DNA of 64,000 bases, taken from assembly GCF_900445255.1 (NCBI RefSeq), contig NZ_UAPU01000007.1:1132001-1196000 (forward strand), given 5' to 3'. Below are positions 1 through 9,634 of this stretch, piece by piece; the stretch's first letter is position 1; each line of letters begins with the position of its first letter. Origin of the DNA: Anaerobiospirillum thomasii (GTDB taxonomy: Bacteria; Pseudomonadota; Gammaproteobacteria; Enterobacterales; Succinivibrionaceae). Under the pieces are notes generated by a model. That model searched no databases, had not been told where the DNA came from, and saw only the letters and a program-made list of their open reading frames with translations. A program made the translations under genes and the position numbers.

Positions 1-64
1 GCAAAATTAAAGAGCTTAACCTCAAATAACACAATGCAGCAGTAAGCTGCAGTAACTCCTGTAT

Positions 65-106
65 AAAAAAACTCTATTAACAGCGTATATGTTAATAGAG
101 TTTTTT
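65..106. terminator. Rho-independent terminator
   Basis: A perfect 12-bp inverted repeat (71-82 with 90-101, loop of 7) is preceded by an A-run and followed by a T-run. The structure can terminate transcription in either direction. It probably closes a gene lying left of the window. The rest of 1-351 shows no convincing gene. Confidence 0.8.
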
Positions 107-351
107 ATCTTATCAATACGTATGAGCACATAGACACCATCTTAAATCAAGATCACCGTCAAGTTTACAGGTGACAGAGCATGGTCTTTATTATGTTTTT
201 TTAACCATACCATCTAGATAGTAATTTGTATCTAAAACTCTTTTATTAAGCCTAAAAATATATATTTGATGTTAGAATGTTCACATAATCGAAGCTGTTA
301 AATTTTATACAACTGAAAACTTAATTACATATTTTTATATTGGAGCCGAAA

Positions 352-975
352 ATGTCAGACGATACATTCAAGGAAGTTGTTATAACATCAAGCGATATCA
401 TGTTACATCTTTGCGATAGTCTTACCTATGTTATGTCAACTGCAGCTGAAGTTAAAGTTACCTTCACACCAATGGTACAAAGAATTAGACATACCACACT
501 GCGTCCAGATATCGGTACCTTTGTTTTATTCACAGGCTCATTCTCAGGCATGGTAGTACTCAACTTCTCTAAAGAAGCTGCTATGGAGATCTACTCTTCA
601 TACATGAGGTATATGGGTTTTACTGCCAATGAAATATCTCAAAACTATACTTCTGATGATGTTGCGGCAACTTTAGGTGAGCTTATGAATCAGATTATAG
701 GAAACTTTACAGGTAAAGTTTCCTCAGAGCTACACTCACATATTACACAGAATCAGCCAAAAATGCTGACTCTGCCGCAACACGTCGAGCTTAACATCAA
801 TATGTCTTTAGACAATCCAATTGTAAGACGTATAACTTTCAAGACAGCCAGCGGAGCTGTATTCTATCTTGAGCTTGCCATGGACGATACTGACTTTACC
901 AAGGTCAGAGAATTTGAGGAGCATTCACAGCTAAGCCCTGATGAAATTCTTGAGCAGGCTTTATTATCCAAATAA
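352..975 (+). CDS. DUF3334 family, CheX-like protein
   Basis: The 207-residue product resembles the DUF3334 proteins of Vibrio, Shewanella and Aeromonas relatives, recalled from conserved stretches such as RPDIGTFVLF, GELMNQIIGNFTGK and TQNQPKMLTLP. The family has a CheX/FliY-like fold; its role is not established and may involve phosphorylated response regulators. No signal peptide or membrane segment is seen, so it is probably cytoplasmic. The start is taken at ATG 352 because GGAG lies 7 bases upstream; an in-frame TTG at 340 overlaps that ribosome-binding site and is unlikely to be used. The gene is followed after 27 bp by engB on the same strand. Function is unknown; family assignment is fairly sure. 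Confidence 0.8.
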   Translation: MSDDTFKEVVITSSDIMLHLCDSLTYVMSTAAEVKVTFTPMVQRIRHTTLRPDIGTFVLFTGSFSGMVVLNFSKEAAMEIYSSYMRYMGFTANEISQNYTSDDVAATLGELMNQIIGNFTGKVSSELHSHITQNQPKMLTLPQHVELNINMSLDNPIVRRITFKTASGAVFYLELAMDDTDFTKVREFEEHSQLSPDEILEQALLSK

Positions 976-1002
976 TTTATTCCTTATTACAAGAGACTTA
1001 CT

Positions 1003-1671
1003 ATGAGCGACACAATTACGACAAAGCCAATTGACTTTAGGCGTACAAAATTCATTACAAGTGCCCCAAATCTTAAGGCTCTGCCTCCTGATATTGGCGC
1101 TGAGATTGCTTTTGCAGGTCGCTCAAACTCGGGCAAGTCATCTGCCTTAAATGCCATCTGCGACCAGAGCCGTCTTGCTAAAACCTCTAGAACTCCAGGC
1201 CGTACCCGCCTTATCAATCTCTTTGAGGTAACACAGGGCTGTTCCCTAGTGGATTTGCCAGGCTATGGCTATGCAGCCGTTCCTGAAAGCATGAAGCGAG
1301 AGTGGCAAAAATCCATGAGTGAATATCTGCAAAAAAGAAATGCTCTGCGCGGCATTGTAGTTACCATGGATATAAGACATCCTTTAAAGGATCACGACCG
1401 ACTTATTATTGACTGGTCAATTGCAGCAAACCTGCCTGCCCTTATTCTTCTGACCAAAGCTGATAAATTCTCAAGCTCGGCCCGAGCCAAGGCAATAAAG
1501 GATCTTAAATATGATCTTATGGAATTTGGCGGTAATTTCACCATAATTGCCTTTTCAGCTCTACGTAAAATCGGTATTGATGAGACACGCAATGTTTTAA
1601 GACAGTGGTTTGAGCTGTATAATCCTGTCACCGAAGATTTTGGTGCTGAAGATGGTTTTCAGGAAGATTAA
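1003..1671 (+). CDS. engB: Ribosome biogenesis GTPase EngB (YihA/YsxC)
   Basis: EngB is a small essential TRAFAC-class GTPase that assists assembly of the large ribosomal subunit and is also reported in division phenotypes. The 222-residue protein carries the G1 loop GRSNSGKSS (residues 39-47), G3 DLPG (84-87) and G4 TKAD (151-154), in the single-domain layout of the family. Length is close to E. coli YihA (about 210 residues). It ends with a short acidic tail. It lies between the DUF3334 gene and gmk on the same strand with small gaps, so the three may share a transcript. Confidence 0.93.
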   Translation: MSDTITTKPIDFRRTKFITSAPNLKALPPDIGAEIAFAGRSNSGKSSALNAICDQSRLAKTSRTPGRTRLINLFEVTQGCSLVDLPGYGYAAVPESMKREWQKSMSEYLQKRNALRGIVVTMDIRHPLKDHDRLIIDWSIAANLPALILLTKADKFSSSARAKAIKDLKYDLMEFGGNFTIIAFSALRKIGIDETRNVLRQWFELYNPVTEDFGAEDGFQED

Positions 1672-1707
1672 ATAATTTAACCAAACATTTTTAAAGACGA
1701 GGATAAT

Positions 1708-2346
1708 ATGGCACGCAAAGGAACACTATTTATTGTTTCTGCTCCAAGTGGCGCTGGCAAGACATCATTAATTAAAGCACTGCTTGAGCGTTTTAATTAT
1801 GATGATACTATGCGACTTAGTATTTCTCATACAACGCGTCAGCCACGTCCTGCTGAGGAAAACCATGTAAGCTACCACTTTGTAAGTATCGAAGAATTTG
1901 AGTCTCTTATTGAGCGTAATGCCTTTTATGAGTACGCCAAGGTCTTTGACAATTACTATGGAACCTCAAAGGAAATAGTGCAGGAACAGATAAATCAGGG
2001 CTATGATGTCTTTCTGGATATAGACTGGCAGGGTGCACGTATTATCAAAGAGCAAAGTCCAGATGCCATAGGTATTTTTATTCTGCCACCTTCAATTGAA
2101 GAGCTTAAAAACCGCCTTGTCAGCAGAGGTCAGGACAGTGATGATGTCATTGCAGGCCGTATGGATAAAGCTTTGCGAGAGATATCTCACTATAATGAAT
2201 ATGACTACGTTATTGTAAATGATGATTTTGATACATCTTTAAGTCAGTTGCGCTCAATTGTTCTATCAAGCAGATCTACTCTTGTAAAAGCACAGGCAGA
2301 GTATGGTAACTTACTGTCATCATTTAGCGCAAATGAGACAAAGTAA
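1708..2346 (+). CDS. gmk: Guanylate kinase
   Basis: Gmk phosphorylates GMP to GDP with ATP, in purine nucleotide metabolism. The 212-residue product has the P-loop [10 protein letters not shown] (11-20), the GMP-binding [10 protein letters not shown] region and the family pattern FLDIDWQGA. Length equals the E. coli enzyme (207) within a few residues. A GAGGA ribosome-binding site precedes ATG 1708. It sits 5' of rpoZ and spoT, the same gmk-rpoZ-spoT order as in E. coli, which links GMP/GDP supply with the (p)ppGpp enzyme downstream. Confidence 0.96.
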   Translation: MARKGTLFIVSAPSGAGKTSLIKALLERFNYDDTMRLSISHTTRQPRPAEENHVSYHFVSIEEFESLIERNAFYEYAKVFDNYYGTSKEIVQEQINQGYDVFLDIDWQGARIIKEQSPDAIGIFILPPSIEELKNRLVSRGQDSDDVIAGRMDKALREISHYNEYDYVIVNDDFDTSLSQLRSIVLSSRSTLVKAQAEYGNLLSSFSANETK

Positions 2347-2469
2347 ACATTTTAAACCATTTAATATCAAATACATAAAGTCAATTTTATTGATTTTAAG
2401 GTTGTATTTACTTTAAAATTAAATATTACATTATTTAAACCACTTTCTCTATTAAGAGGTATATTAAAC

Positions 2470-2757
2470 ATGGCTCGTGTAACAGTAGAAGATGCTGTAG
2501 CCCAGATTGGAAATCGTTTTGATTTAGTTTTAATTGCAGCACGTCGAGCACGTCAAATTTCTACACAGGGCTCCAAGCCACTTGTTGATGAAGAAAATGA
2601 TAAGCCTACAGTAATTGCCCTGCGCGAAATTGAAGAAGGTCTGATTACTGAAGAGTTTTTAGATAAACAAGACAGAAAAGAACATCTATGTGAGACATCA
2701 ACTCTGCCAGCTGACAATGAGTTTGCTCCAATAGATGGTGTTGAAATGTTCAACTAG
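2470..2757 (+). CDS. rpoZ: RNA polymerase omega subunit
   Basis: The omega subunit chaperones beta-prime folding and, with it, forms ppGpp site 1 on RNA polymerase in gammaproteobacteria. The 95-residue product begins [10 protein letters not shown] and has the conserved [15 protein letters not shown] helix followed by [13 protein letters not shown], like E. coli RpoZ (91 residues). It starts 123 bp after gmk, with AGAGG upstream of the ATG, and stops 15 bp before spoT. Co-transcription with spoT is likely. Confidence 0.96.
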   Translation: MARVTVEDAVAQIGNRFDLVLIAARRARQISTQGSKPLVDEENDKPTVIALREIEEGLITEEFLDKQDRKEHLCETSTLPADNEFAPIDGVEMFN

Positions 2758-2772
2758 ATATAAGGATAGATT

Positions 2773-4977
2773 ATGGTGCCAGAAAAGACAGATACTACAC
2801 TGACAGCGTCTGCAGGTATATCTGATTATAATGATTATCCGGCACCATCTAAAGATGTTGTAGCATCTCCTAATTACAATTACTACAATCCTCTACGCGA
2901 TATTGTCTGCTCATACCTTCCCCTATCACGCATCTGTGAAATAGACAAAGGCTTTTTAATTGCAGATCGTGCTCATGATGGTCAGAAAAGAGCATCTGGT
3001 GAGCCTTATATTATCCATCCTATTGCAGTGGCAAGTATCATTGCCCGTATGCATCTTGATGTTGAGTCTGTAATTGCAGCTCTGCTGCATGATGTTGTTG
3101 AGGATACCTTTATTACTGAGGCTGACGTAGAAAAAGAGTTTGGTTCAACAGTAAGACAGATTGTCTATGGTGTTACCAAACTTGATAAACTACGCTTTCA
3201 TGATTACAGAGAAGCACAGGCAGAAAACTTCCGCAAAATGATTCTGGCTATGACCAAGGATATTAGAGTAATCCTGATTAAATTAGCCGACAGAACCCAT
3301 AATATGCGCACTATTGGCAATCTGCGTCCAGATAAAAGAAAACGTATTGCCAAAGAAACACTTGAGGTCTTTGCCCCTATTGCCAACAGACTAGGTATAT
3401 CAGAGATTAAATCAGAGCTTGAAGAGCTGGGCATGGCTGCTCTCTATCCTATGCGCTATAGAGTTTTAAAAGCTGCTGTAATCAAAGCCAGAAACAATAG
3501 AAAAGAAATTGTAAACAATATACAAGACGCCATAAAGCATAGACTTGATGAGGTTAAAATCCCTTGCAGAGTTCTTGGCCGCGAAAAGAAAATCTACTCC
3601 ATTTATCAGAAGATGATAAACAAGGAACTGCAGTTTAAAGAAATTATGGATGTATATGCCTTCCGTATCATACTCTCAGATACAGATACCTGTTATAGAG
3701 TACTTGGACATATGCACAATCTCTTCAAGCCACGCCCTGGCAGTTTTAAGGACTATATTGCAGTACCAAAAATCAATGGCTATCAGTCATTGCATACATC
3801 TTTGGTAGGACCTCATGGCGTGCCAATTGAAATTCAGATAAGAACTGAGTTTATGGATCAGATGTCAGCCCGTGGTGTGGCTGCCCACTGGTCATATAAA
3901 GAAAAAGGTTCAGAACCAACATCAACCACTGCGCAGAAAAATGCGCAGCGATGGATTAAAAACCTTATAGATCTGCAAAAAAGCGCCTCATCTGCTATGG
4001 ACTTTATTGAAGGCGTTAAGACCGATCTGTTCCCTGATGCAATTTATGTGTTTACACCTGATGGCAAGATTTATAATCTGCCAGCCGGTGCCACACCTGT
4101 TGACTTTGCCTATGCAGTACATACTGATATCGGCCAGCACTGCGTCGGCGCAAGAGTCAACCACAGAATGTTCCCACTCTCAAGAGCGCTTGAGTCTGGT
4201 CAGTCTGTAGAGATTATAACCTCACCAAATGCCGAACCTTCTGCCTTATGGCTGTCATCTGCAGTAACATCAAGGGCAAGATCCAAGATAAGACAGTATC
4301 TAAAAGGTCTTAGAACACAAGAATGTGTTCTTATTGGCCGCAGACTGCTACAAAATACCCTTAAGGGAGGCATACGTATTGAGTCTCTGCCACAAAGCGC
4401 CATAGACACAATTCTTGCTGAATTTAAAAAGCCTGATCTCAACTCGCTTTTTGTAGATATAGCTTTGGGTAATATTCTTACTGCCATTGTAGCTAAAAGA
4501 CTGCAGCAGGATATTCCTAACTCTCAGGAAGAAGGTCTGCCTATTACTGGTACAAGCGGTATTCCTTATACCTTTGCCCAATGCTGTATGCCAATTCCAG
4601 GAGATCATATCATTGCCCATATTACCCCAGGCAAAGGTCTTGTCATCCATAACTACAACTGCTCAAATATAAGAGATATGTCCAAGGATCCTAATAAATT
4701 TACAAATGTTGAATGGGATCTTGCAGTTGCATCAAATTTAGACTTCCAGACAGGTCTTAGAATAGAGCTTGAAAACAGACAGGGAATACTCTCAGAAATT
4801 TCCAATGCTGTTGATGTTGCAGGCTCACGTATTGAATCTATCAATTCAGATATCAAAGAAGACTCAATTTATATCATAAATCTTACCGTTACCGTGCGCG
4901 ACAGAATACATCTTGCTGGTGTAATGCGCAGAATAAAAGCTGTACCTAATGTTCTTAAAATCTTTAGAAGACGTTAA
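2773..4977 (+). CDS. spoT: Bifunctional (p)ppGpp hydrolase/synthetase SpoT
   Basis: SpoT hydrolyses and weakly makes the alarmone (p)ppGpp. The 734-residue protein shows the HD hydrolase domain with HDVVEDT at 106-112, the RelA/SpoT synthetase domain (DVYAFRIIL, then KDYIAVPKINGYQSLH), a TGS domain (IYVFTPDGKIYNLPAGATP) and a C-terminal ACT domain. Order and sequence match E. coli SpoT more closely than RelA, and the gmk-rpoZ-spoT order agrees. The N-terminus is about 34 residues longer than E. coli SpoT, with a Ser/Tyr/Pro-rich lead; no better internal start is obvious. AAGGA precedes ATG 2773. The last 29 bases overlap the start proposed for the next gene. Confidence 0.95.
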   Translation: MVPEKTDTTLTASAGISDYNDYPAPSKDVVASPNYNYYNPLRDIVCSYLPLSRICEIDKGFLIADRAHDGQKRASGEPYIIHPIAVASIIARMHLDVESVIAALLHDVVEDTFITEADVEKEFGSTVRQIVYGVTKLDKLRFHDYREAQAENFRKMILAMTKDIRVILIKLADRTHNMRTIGNLRPDKRKRIAKETLEVFAPIANRLGISEIKSELEELGMAALYPMRYRVLKAAVIKARNNRKEIVNNIQDAIKHRLDEVKIPCRVLGREKKIYSIYQKMINKELQFKEIMDVYAFRIILSDTDTCYRVLGHMHNLFKPRPGSFKDYIAVPKINGYQSLHTSLVGPHGVPIEIQIRTEFMDQMSARGVAAHWSYKEKGSEPTSTTAQKNAQRWIKNLIDLQKSASSAMDFIEGVKTDLFPDAIYVFTPDGKIYNLPAGATPVDFAYAVHTDIGQHCVGARVNHRMFPLSRALESGQSVEIITSPNAEPSALWLSSAVTSRARSKIRQYLKGLRTQECVLIGRRLLQNTLKGGIRIESLPQSAIDTILAEFKKPDLNSLFVDIALGNILTAIVAKRLQQDIPNSQEEGLPITGTSGIPYTFAQCCMPIPGDHIIAHITPGKGLVIHNYNCSNIRDMSKDPNKFTNVEWDLAVASNLDFQTGLRIELENRQGILSEISNAVDVAGSRIESINSDIKEDSIYIINLTVTVRDRIHLAGVMRRIKAVPNVLKIFRRR

Positions 4978-5941
4978 ACTAAATCACTCTTTGATTAAAG
5001 ATCTTGAATATGAAATTCAAAATGAATCTGCTATTGAGGAGTACTTCTTTGATAGAGTTGATAATACCTTTATATCATATGGTAAATTAAACCTTTCTGT
5101 TTTATCTGTCACCAAGGTAGATGCTGCGCAGAATCTTGTAATCATTCCGGGTCGTGGCGAGTGTGAATATAAATATGCCTATCTGCTTTACTGTCTTAAA
5201 GATATAAATATCAATATTTATATACTCTTTGTCAGAGGCAATGGCAAATCATCACGTTATTTTAAAGATTCTCCTAAATGTCATATTGAAAGTTTTAGTG
5301 AATATACAGATGATATTGATCTGATTTTATCCAGACTTAATATTAATAACTACGTTTTGATGGCATTTTCTCTTGGCTGTCTTATCTCACTTAGTTACTA
5401 CATCAGGTATAACAACAAACCACAAAAGATGGCCCTGCTGGCTCCTTTTATATATCCTTACTTTAAGCTGCCAGATTCTATCTTATTTAATTTTACAAAG
5501 CTTATGTCCCTGTGTGGCTTTAAGAGGTCTTATACTCCGCACGGCAAAGATTACTCTTTTATACCTTTTAATCAAAACCATCATACACACTGTCAGTATC
5601 GCTACGAGAAATACCATAAATACTATGCACAGCACCCACAGCTGCCATCTGGTGGGCCTACCTACAATTTTGTCTATAAATCCATGCTTGAACAAAAATA
5701 CCTGCTTGAGAAAGATTTTAGTTCTGATATTCCTGTTCTGTCAGTTATATCCATGGAAGATAAGGTTGTAAACCCTACCCATGCCTTAGAGTTTTTTAAA
5801 AGACACAGCATATCTGATCAAAACCCACAGATTTTTCTTGCTCATGGTGCCTACCATGATCTTTTAAATGAAGAGAGCAAATTTCAGACACTTTCACTGG
5901 GCGCAGCCCTTGAGTTTTTAATCGGAGAATTTATAAAGTGA
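4949..5941 (+). CDS. Alpha/beta hydrolase, PldB-like lysophospholipase
   Basis: The 330-residue product resembles the lysophospholipase L2 (PldB) branch of alpha/beta hydrolases, which cleave the acyl chain from lysophospholipids or monoglycerides at the inner membrane. The strand-loop NLVIIPGRGE would form the oxyanion region, and the nucleophile elbow is AFSLGC with Ser141; the usual first Gly of GxSxG is Ala here. A likely acid is Asp in SMEDKVVNP and a likely base His in GAYHDLL. ATG 4949 lies inside the end of spoT (29-base overlap), which suggests translational coupling. The stop overlaps the GTG of the next gene. The exact substrate is not known. Confidence 0.75.
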   Translation: MFLKSLEDVKLNHSLIKDLEYEIQNESAIEEYFFDRVDNTFISYGKLNLSVLSVTKVDAAQNLVIIPGRGECEYKYAYLLYCLKDININIYILFVRGNGKSSRYFKDSPKCHIESFSEYTDDIDLILSRLNINNYVLMAFSLGCLISLSYYIRYNNKPQKMALLAPFIYPYFKLPDSILFNFTKLMSLCGFKRSYTPHGKDYSFIPFNQNHHTHCQYRYEKYHKYYAQHPQLPSGGPTYNFVYKSMLEQKYLLEKDFSSDIPVLSVISMEDKVVNPTHALEFFKRHSISDQNPQIFLAHGAYHDLLNEESKFQTLSLGAALEFLIGEFIK

Positions 5942-7071
5942 CACAGGTTATAAATGATAATTCTGATAAGAGAATTCCAGTTAATATTATTACAGGCTTT
6001 TTAGGCAGTGGAAAAACCACTCTTTTAAATAACTGGGTAAATTCAGATACATTTAAAGATACATTGGTTTTAATCAATGAGTTTGGTGATGTCGGTCTTG
6101 ATCATGAGCTTGTTCAGGCTGTAGATGATACTGTAGTTCTATTAGGATCTGGCTGTATCTGTTGTCAGTTGCAGGGCGAGCTTGTAGACAGTCTGGTTCA
6201 GAACCTGACTAAATCACGCAACGGCACCATACCTAAATTTGACCGTGTGCTAATTGAAACAACAGGTCTTGCTGATCCTTCTGGTGTTATTTCAACTCTC
6301 AATGCCGATGAGTTTATCATGGATAATTTCTGTTATGACGGTACAGTTACTGTTCTTGACGGTCAATTTGTAAGAGAGCAGTTAAAGACACAGTATGAGG
6401 CTGTAAAACAAATTGCTCTTGCAGATCTTATCCTCATATCTAAAACCGATCTTATCGACCAGGATGAAATAGATGCAATTTATGAAGTCACACAGAAGAT
6501 AAATGACTCATGCAAAATCTATCCTATAGTAAAAGGCAACATAGACCCCCATATTATTGACGATATAGGCCCTTACAGGAACAATCCTAGTGTAACTACA
6601 GAAAAAGTCTCTTCATGGCTTAATATCAAAAAAATCGACGGTGTAGCTACATCTTTTAGACCGGTTAAGGTTGAAGAGTCTATCGGTCTGGCCAAACCTA
6701 AGATTATTGCTCATACAAATATAGACAGTTTCTGTATTGTTCATAAGGATCCAATAGATGCGCTTGCCCTGCTATCAGCTATAAGCATTGTTCAGCAGCA
6801 GTATGGCGACTCTATTTTGCGCATCAAGGGTATTATCAATATTACCAATCAGCAAAAGCCTGTGGTTATACATGGAGTTCAGGGTAATCTCTACCCTCTG
6901 ACAGAGCTTGATAACTGGCCTGATGATGACCACACCTCAAAGCTGGTCTTTATCGTAAGACAGACTGTTTTAGAGCAGATAAAGCATATATTTGAACAGG
7001 CTTTAAATAACCCAGATGAGTCAACTATAGGCTATTACAGGCAAATGCTGCAGGAGGCTGGTATAGAATAA
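5938..7071 (+). CDS. CobW/YjiA-type metal-binding GTPase (G3E family)
   Basis: This family of P-loop GTPases moves or inserts metals, often zinc or cobalt. The 377-residue product has Walker A GFLGSGKTT (20-28), NEFGDVGLDHELV, the metal-binding GCICC motif (72-76), ETTGLADPS as the Walker B/switch region, and TKTD-like SKTDLIDQDE for guanine recognition. A C-terminal CobW domain follows (about residues 255-370). The start is GTG 5938 in a GTGA overlap with the stop of the PldB-like gene, so the two are probably translated together. The subfamily (YjiA versus YeiR or ZigA) cannot be settled from sequence reading alone. Confidence 0.85.
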   Translation: MTQVINDNSDKRIPVNIITGFLGSGKTTLLNNWVNSDTFKDTLVLINEFGDVGLDHELVQAVDDTVVLLGSGCICCQLQGELVDSLVQNLTKSRNGTIPKFDRVLIETTGLADPSGVISTLNADEFIMDNFCYDGTVTVLDGQFVREQLKTQYEAVKQIALADLILISKTDLIDQDEIDAIYEVTQKINDSCKIYPIVKGNIDPHIIDDIGPYRNNPSVTTEKVSSWLNIKKIDGVATSFRPVKVEESIGLAKPKIIAHTNIDSFCIVHKDPIDALALLSAISIVQQQYGDSILRIKGIINITNQQKPVVIHGVQGNLYPLTELDNWPDDDHTSKLVFIVRQTVLEQIKHIFEQALNNPDESTIGYYRQMLQEAGIE

Positions 7072-7096
7072 GTATCAGCCACTTGGAAGTATATAA

Positions 7097-7138
7097 AAAA
7101 CCCCAGCATGATTTTGAACTGCCGGGGTTTATTGTTTT
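7097..7138. terminator. Bidirectional terminator between CobW gene and ompA
   Basis: AACCCC(A)GC pairs with GC(C)GGGGTT around a 13-base loop, with A-runs on one side and T-runs on the other. The genes on either side converge, so this hairpin can serve both. Confidence 0.8.
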
Positions 7139-7169
7139 TATATGAATATGGTTTAAACCATATTAATAA

Positions 7170-8198
7170 TTACTTGGTGCCTTCACCCTGTACTACGATC
7201 TCTACACGACGATCTGGACCTAAGCACTCAATTAATTTTGCTCTTGATAAGCCATCGCACTTATCACCAGTAACTGGATCAGCCTCGCCGTAGCCAGCGC
7301 TGGTTACCTTTGAAGCCTCAACACCGTTTGCAATCAGGGCATCAGTTACAGCCTGAGCTCTCTTCTCAGAAAGCTTGAGGTTATACTGCTCGTTACCGAT
7401 TCTGTCAGTGTAGCCCTTAACATCATAGCTTACGTCATTGAGGTTCTGAGCCTTAACATCGGCAACTACACCGGCGATCTGGTTGACACCGTCATCTGAC
7501 AGCTTAGAACCGTCAAATGGGAATAAGGCGCCTGCATCTAATGAGTAGTTATACTGCTGTGGAGCTGGAGCTGGTTTTGCAACTGGAGCAGGAGCAGGAG
7601 CAGGAGCTGGAGCTGGACGACCGAAGGTGTACTGCAGACCAACATAGGCATAACCTAAATCAGACTCAATTTCAGCACCCTTTGAATCAGCCTCAAACTG
7701 AACAGCACCAAATACGTGATCGTAACCTGCACGCAGACCTAAACCATTGTCAAATACGTACTGAACGCCAGCACCGACAACTGGTCTCCAGTTGTTGCTG
7801 TGATCGCCGTTATAGTTGGCCTGAGCGTACATACCACCAGCTTTAAAGAAGACATCAGAACCAGTCTCTGAAAGTGGGTAAGCCAGTCTTAAGGCAAACT
7901 GTGGGCCGCGAACTGACAGGTTATGATCCTTCTTTGCAGCCTTATCGGTAGCCTCAAAACCACCTAAGTACTGATAGGCAGTCTCAACACCAATCCATGA
8001 TGTAAAGTCATAACCAAAATAGGCGCCTACGGCATAACCGCTCTTATCGCTTATTTTGGCATACTCATTTGAACCGGCCTCTAAGAATGAGAAACCACCA
8101 AGAACACCTACTGAAGCTGTTTGTGGAACTGCAGCATAGGCACATGACATTGAACCAACAGCTAATGCTACTGAAAGTGCTAATAAATTCTTTTTCAT
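7170..8198 (-). CDS. ompA: Outer membrane protein OmpA
   Basis: OmpA anchors the outer membrane to peptidoglycan. The 342-residue precursor has a Sec signal peptide (1-22, ending AYA), an eight-stranded beta-barrel (about 23-200, ending LQYTFG), an Ala-Pro hinge of roughly 20 residues, and an OmpA-like peptidoglycan-binding domain (DVKGYTDRIG, then LSEKRAQAV). The two cysteines near the C-terminus (DKC...IEC before LGPDRRVEI) match the disulfide pair of E. coli OmpA. It is a single gene facing the CobW gene. AAAGGA lies upstream of the ATG. GC and codon usage look more biased than in the neighbours, as expected for high expression. Confidence 0.95.
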   Translation of the reverse strand: MKKNLLALSVALAVGSMSCAYAAVPQTASVGVLGGFSFLEAGSNEYAKISDKSGYAVGAYFGYDFTSWIGVETAYQYLGGFEATDKAAKKDHNLSVRGPQFALRLAYPLSETGSDVFFKAGGMYAQANYNGDHSNNWRPVVGAGVQYVFDNGLGLRAGYDHVFGAVQFEADSKGAEIESDLGYAYVGLQYTFGRPAPAPAPAPAPVAKPAPAPQQYNYSLDAGALFPFDGSKLSDDGVNQIAGVVADVKAQNLNDVSYDVKGYTDRIGNEQYNLKLSEKRAQAVTDALIANGVEASKVTSAGYGEADPVTGDKCDGLSRAKLIECLGPDRRVEIVVQGEGTK

Positions 8199-8390
8199 AA
8201 TAATTATCCTTTGCCTATTTAGGCTAAATTTAATGTAATAATTCTATAATACTTTACATTTTTATGCCATATGTCAGTTTAGCAAATTATATATTTAAAT
8301 CAAGATAAAGCCCATAAACACGCACAATCTATTATGTCATACTCTTGAACCTTAATATGACATTTTAAATATGAAGTATATAACCCCTCA

Positions 8391-8425
8391 AAATAATAAA
8401 AGGGCGCATATAATTATGCCCCCTT
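8391..8425 (-). terminator. Terminator downstream of tpx
   Basis: On the minus strand a hairpin AGGGGGCATA / TATGCGCCCT with a 4-base loop is followed by TTTTATTATTTT. It lies about 70 bp after the tpx stop. The remaining 8199-8390 stretch holds the ompA leader and promoter, for which I see no confident -35/-10 pair. Confidence 0.75.
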
Positions 8426-8492
8426 CTACACTTTATTTTGCTGATTGTAAATTTTATTACAATAAAACTTTTGCCTTTCTTATAAATATTGA

Positions 8493-9002
8493 TTATAAGC
8501 AGGCCTTGGCTGCCTCTAAAGCTGCATCATAGTTAGGCTCATTGGTGATCTCGCCTACGAGCTCAACGTACGCAACCTTGCCTTCCTTATCAACAACGAT
8601 AACGGCACGGGTCAGTAAACCGCGTAATACAGTGTCAGCGATCTCAAGACCATAAGCCTCACCAAAGTTTGAGTCATTTCTGAAGTCTGACAGGGTAACA
8701 ACATTCTCAATACCCTCAGCCTGGCAGAATCTTGATGAAGCAAATGGAAGATCCTTAGATATGCACAGAACCTCAGCACCTAAACCAGCTGCTTTCTGAT
8801 TGAAGGCTCTTGCAGATGCCTGGCATACTGGGGTGTCAAGGCTTGGAACAACTGATAAAACTAATACTTTTCCTTTGTTGGCGGCTAATTCGTAGTCGCT
8901 CAGGTCGCCCTTGCACATTACAAAGTTAGGTGCAACGTCGCCAACCTTAACAAGTGAGCCCTTAACATTTACCGCTGCCTGCTGAAAAGTAACTTGAGTC
9001 AT
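8493..9002 (-). CDS. tpx: Thiol peroxidase Tpx
   Basis: Tpx is an atypical 2-Cys peroxiredoxin that reduces lipid and alkyl hydroperoxides using thioredoxin. The 169-residue product carries the peroxidatic Cys60 in PSLDTPVC and the resolving Cys93 in SSRFCQAEGIENV, in the spacing of E. coli Tpx (168 residues). No signal peptide is seen; the protein is likely cytoplasmic despite the old periplasmic name. AGGAGA precedes the ATG. It is monocistronic, followed by a strong hairpin, and would give peroxide defence to an otherwise anaerobic-looking organism. Confidence 0.95.
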   Translation of the reverse strand: MTQVTFQQAAVNVKGSLVKVGDVAPNFVMCKGDLSDYELAANKGKVLVLSVVPSLDTPVCQASARAFNQKAAGLGAEVLCISKDLPFASSRFCQAEGIENVVTLSDFRNDSNFGEAYGLEIADTVLRGLLTRAVIVVDKEGKVAYVELVGEITNEPNYDAALEAAKACL

Positions 9003-9185
9003 TTAAAATTTCTCCTAAATAAATTTTGCGTTTTCTTTATTATACATTCGTCAATTTTTTAAGGTGCCTATTTTATTTCATTCAATAAATTTTATTATGT
9101 AGCTTTTAGAAATAGAGCGAAAGAAATGCGTATTGCAATAATGCAAAGATTACTGTATAGTCTTAATTTCTTGGGGTATTTTGGA

Positions 9186-9261
9186 TGGTGCTGGCTGTAG
9201 GCTTCGAACCCACGACCCCCTGTTTACAAAACAGGTGCTCTACCAACTGAGCTAAGCCAGC
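9186..9261 (-). tRNA. tRNA-Thr(UGU)
   Basis: On the minus strand the 76-nt sequence folds as a cloverleaf: acceptor GCTGGCT/AGCCAGC, D-arm with AGCTCAGTTGGTAGAGC, anticodon stem CCTGT/ACAGG around the loop TTTGTAA (anticodon TGT), and T-arm with GGTTCGAAGCC. The 3' CCA is encoded (9186-9188). The UGU anticodon reads Thr codons ACA/ACG/ACU. Confidence 0.95.
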
Positions 9262-9320
9262 AAAGGAAAGTGAGCTCATTATATCAATAAGTTTTATAAT
9301 TGCAAGAATTTTTTTAAAAA

Positions 9321-9545
9321 ATGAATAATTTTTTTTTAGACTGTCTTGGACTTAGGTGTCCAGACCCTTTGACTATGATAAGAAGCAAGATGCGCACTCT
9401 AAATATAGGAGACACACTAGAGGTACTTTCTGATGACCCTGTATCTCAAAGAGACATTCCTGCCTACTGTAAATTTATGGGTCATGAGCTTACTCAAGGC
9501 TGTGATAATAATCAGTATAAATATAACATTACCAAGTGCAAATAA
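9321..9545 (+). CDS. tusA: Sulfurtransferase TusA
   Basis: TusA accepts sulfur from IscS and passes it on in the relay for 2-thiouridine in tRNA and other thiolations. The 74-residue product has the hallmark LGLRCPDP with catalytic Cys13, the DDPVSQRDIP stretch and FMGHEL, close to E. coli TusA (81 residues). The ATG follows an A/T run and no good Shine-Dalgarno is visible, so translation may be weak or the start may be slightly different. It sits between a tRNA and glyQ. Confidence 0.9.
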   Translation: MNNFFLDCLGLRCPDPLTMIRSKMRTLNIGDTLEVLSDDPVSQRDIPAYCKFMGHELTQGCDNNQYKYNITKCK

Positions 9546-9634
9546 TTACTTTATATCAGATAAATAAAGCTAAGAATTGCCTTTTCTGCTAAAATGCTAT
9601 TTATTTTTTACACTGTAGTTACGGACTATAGACT

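Noticed and set aside
5373-5771. 132-codon frame inside the PldB-like gene
   Set aside because: Alternative-frame shadow; hydrophobic, low-complexity translation without start signal.
7517-7846. 109-codon Gln/Glu-rich frame antisense to ompA
   Set aside because: The repetitive residues arise from the reverse complement of the Ala-Pro hinge of OmpA.
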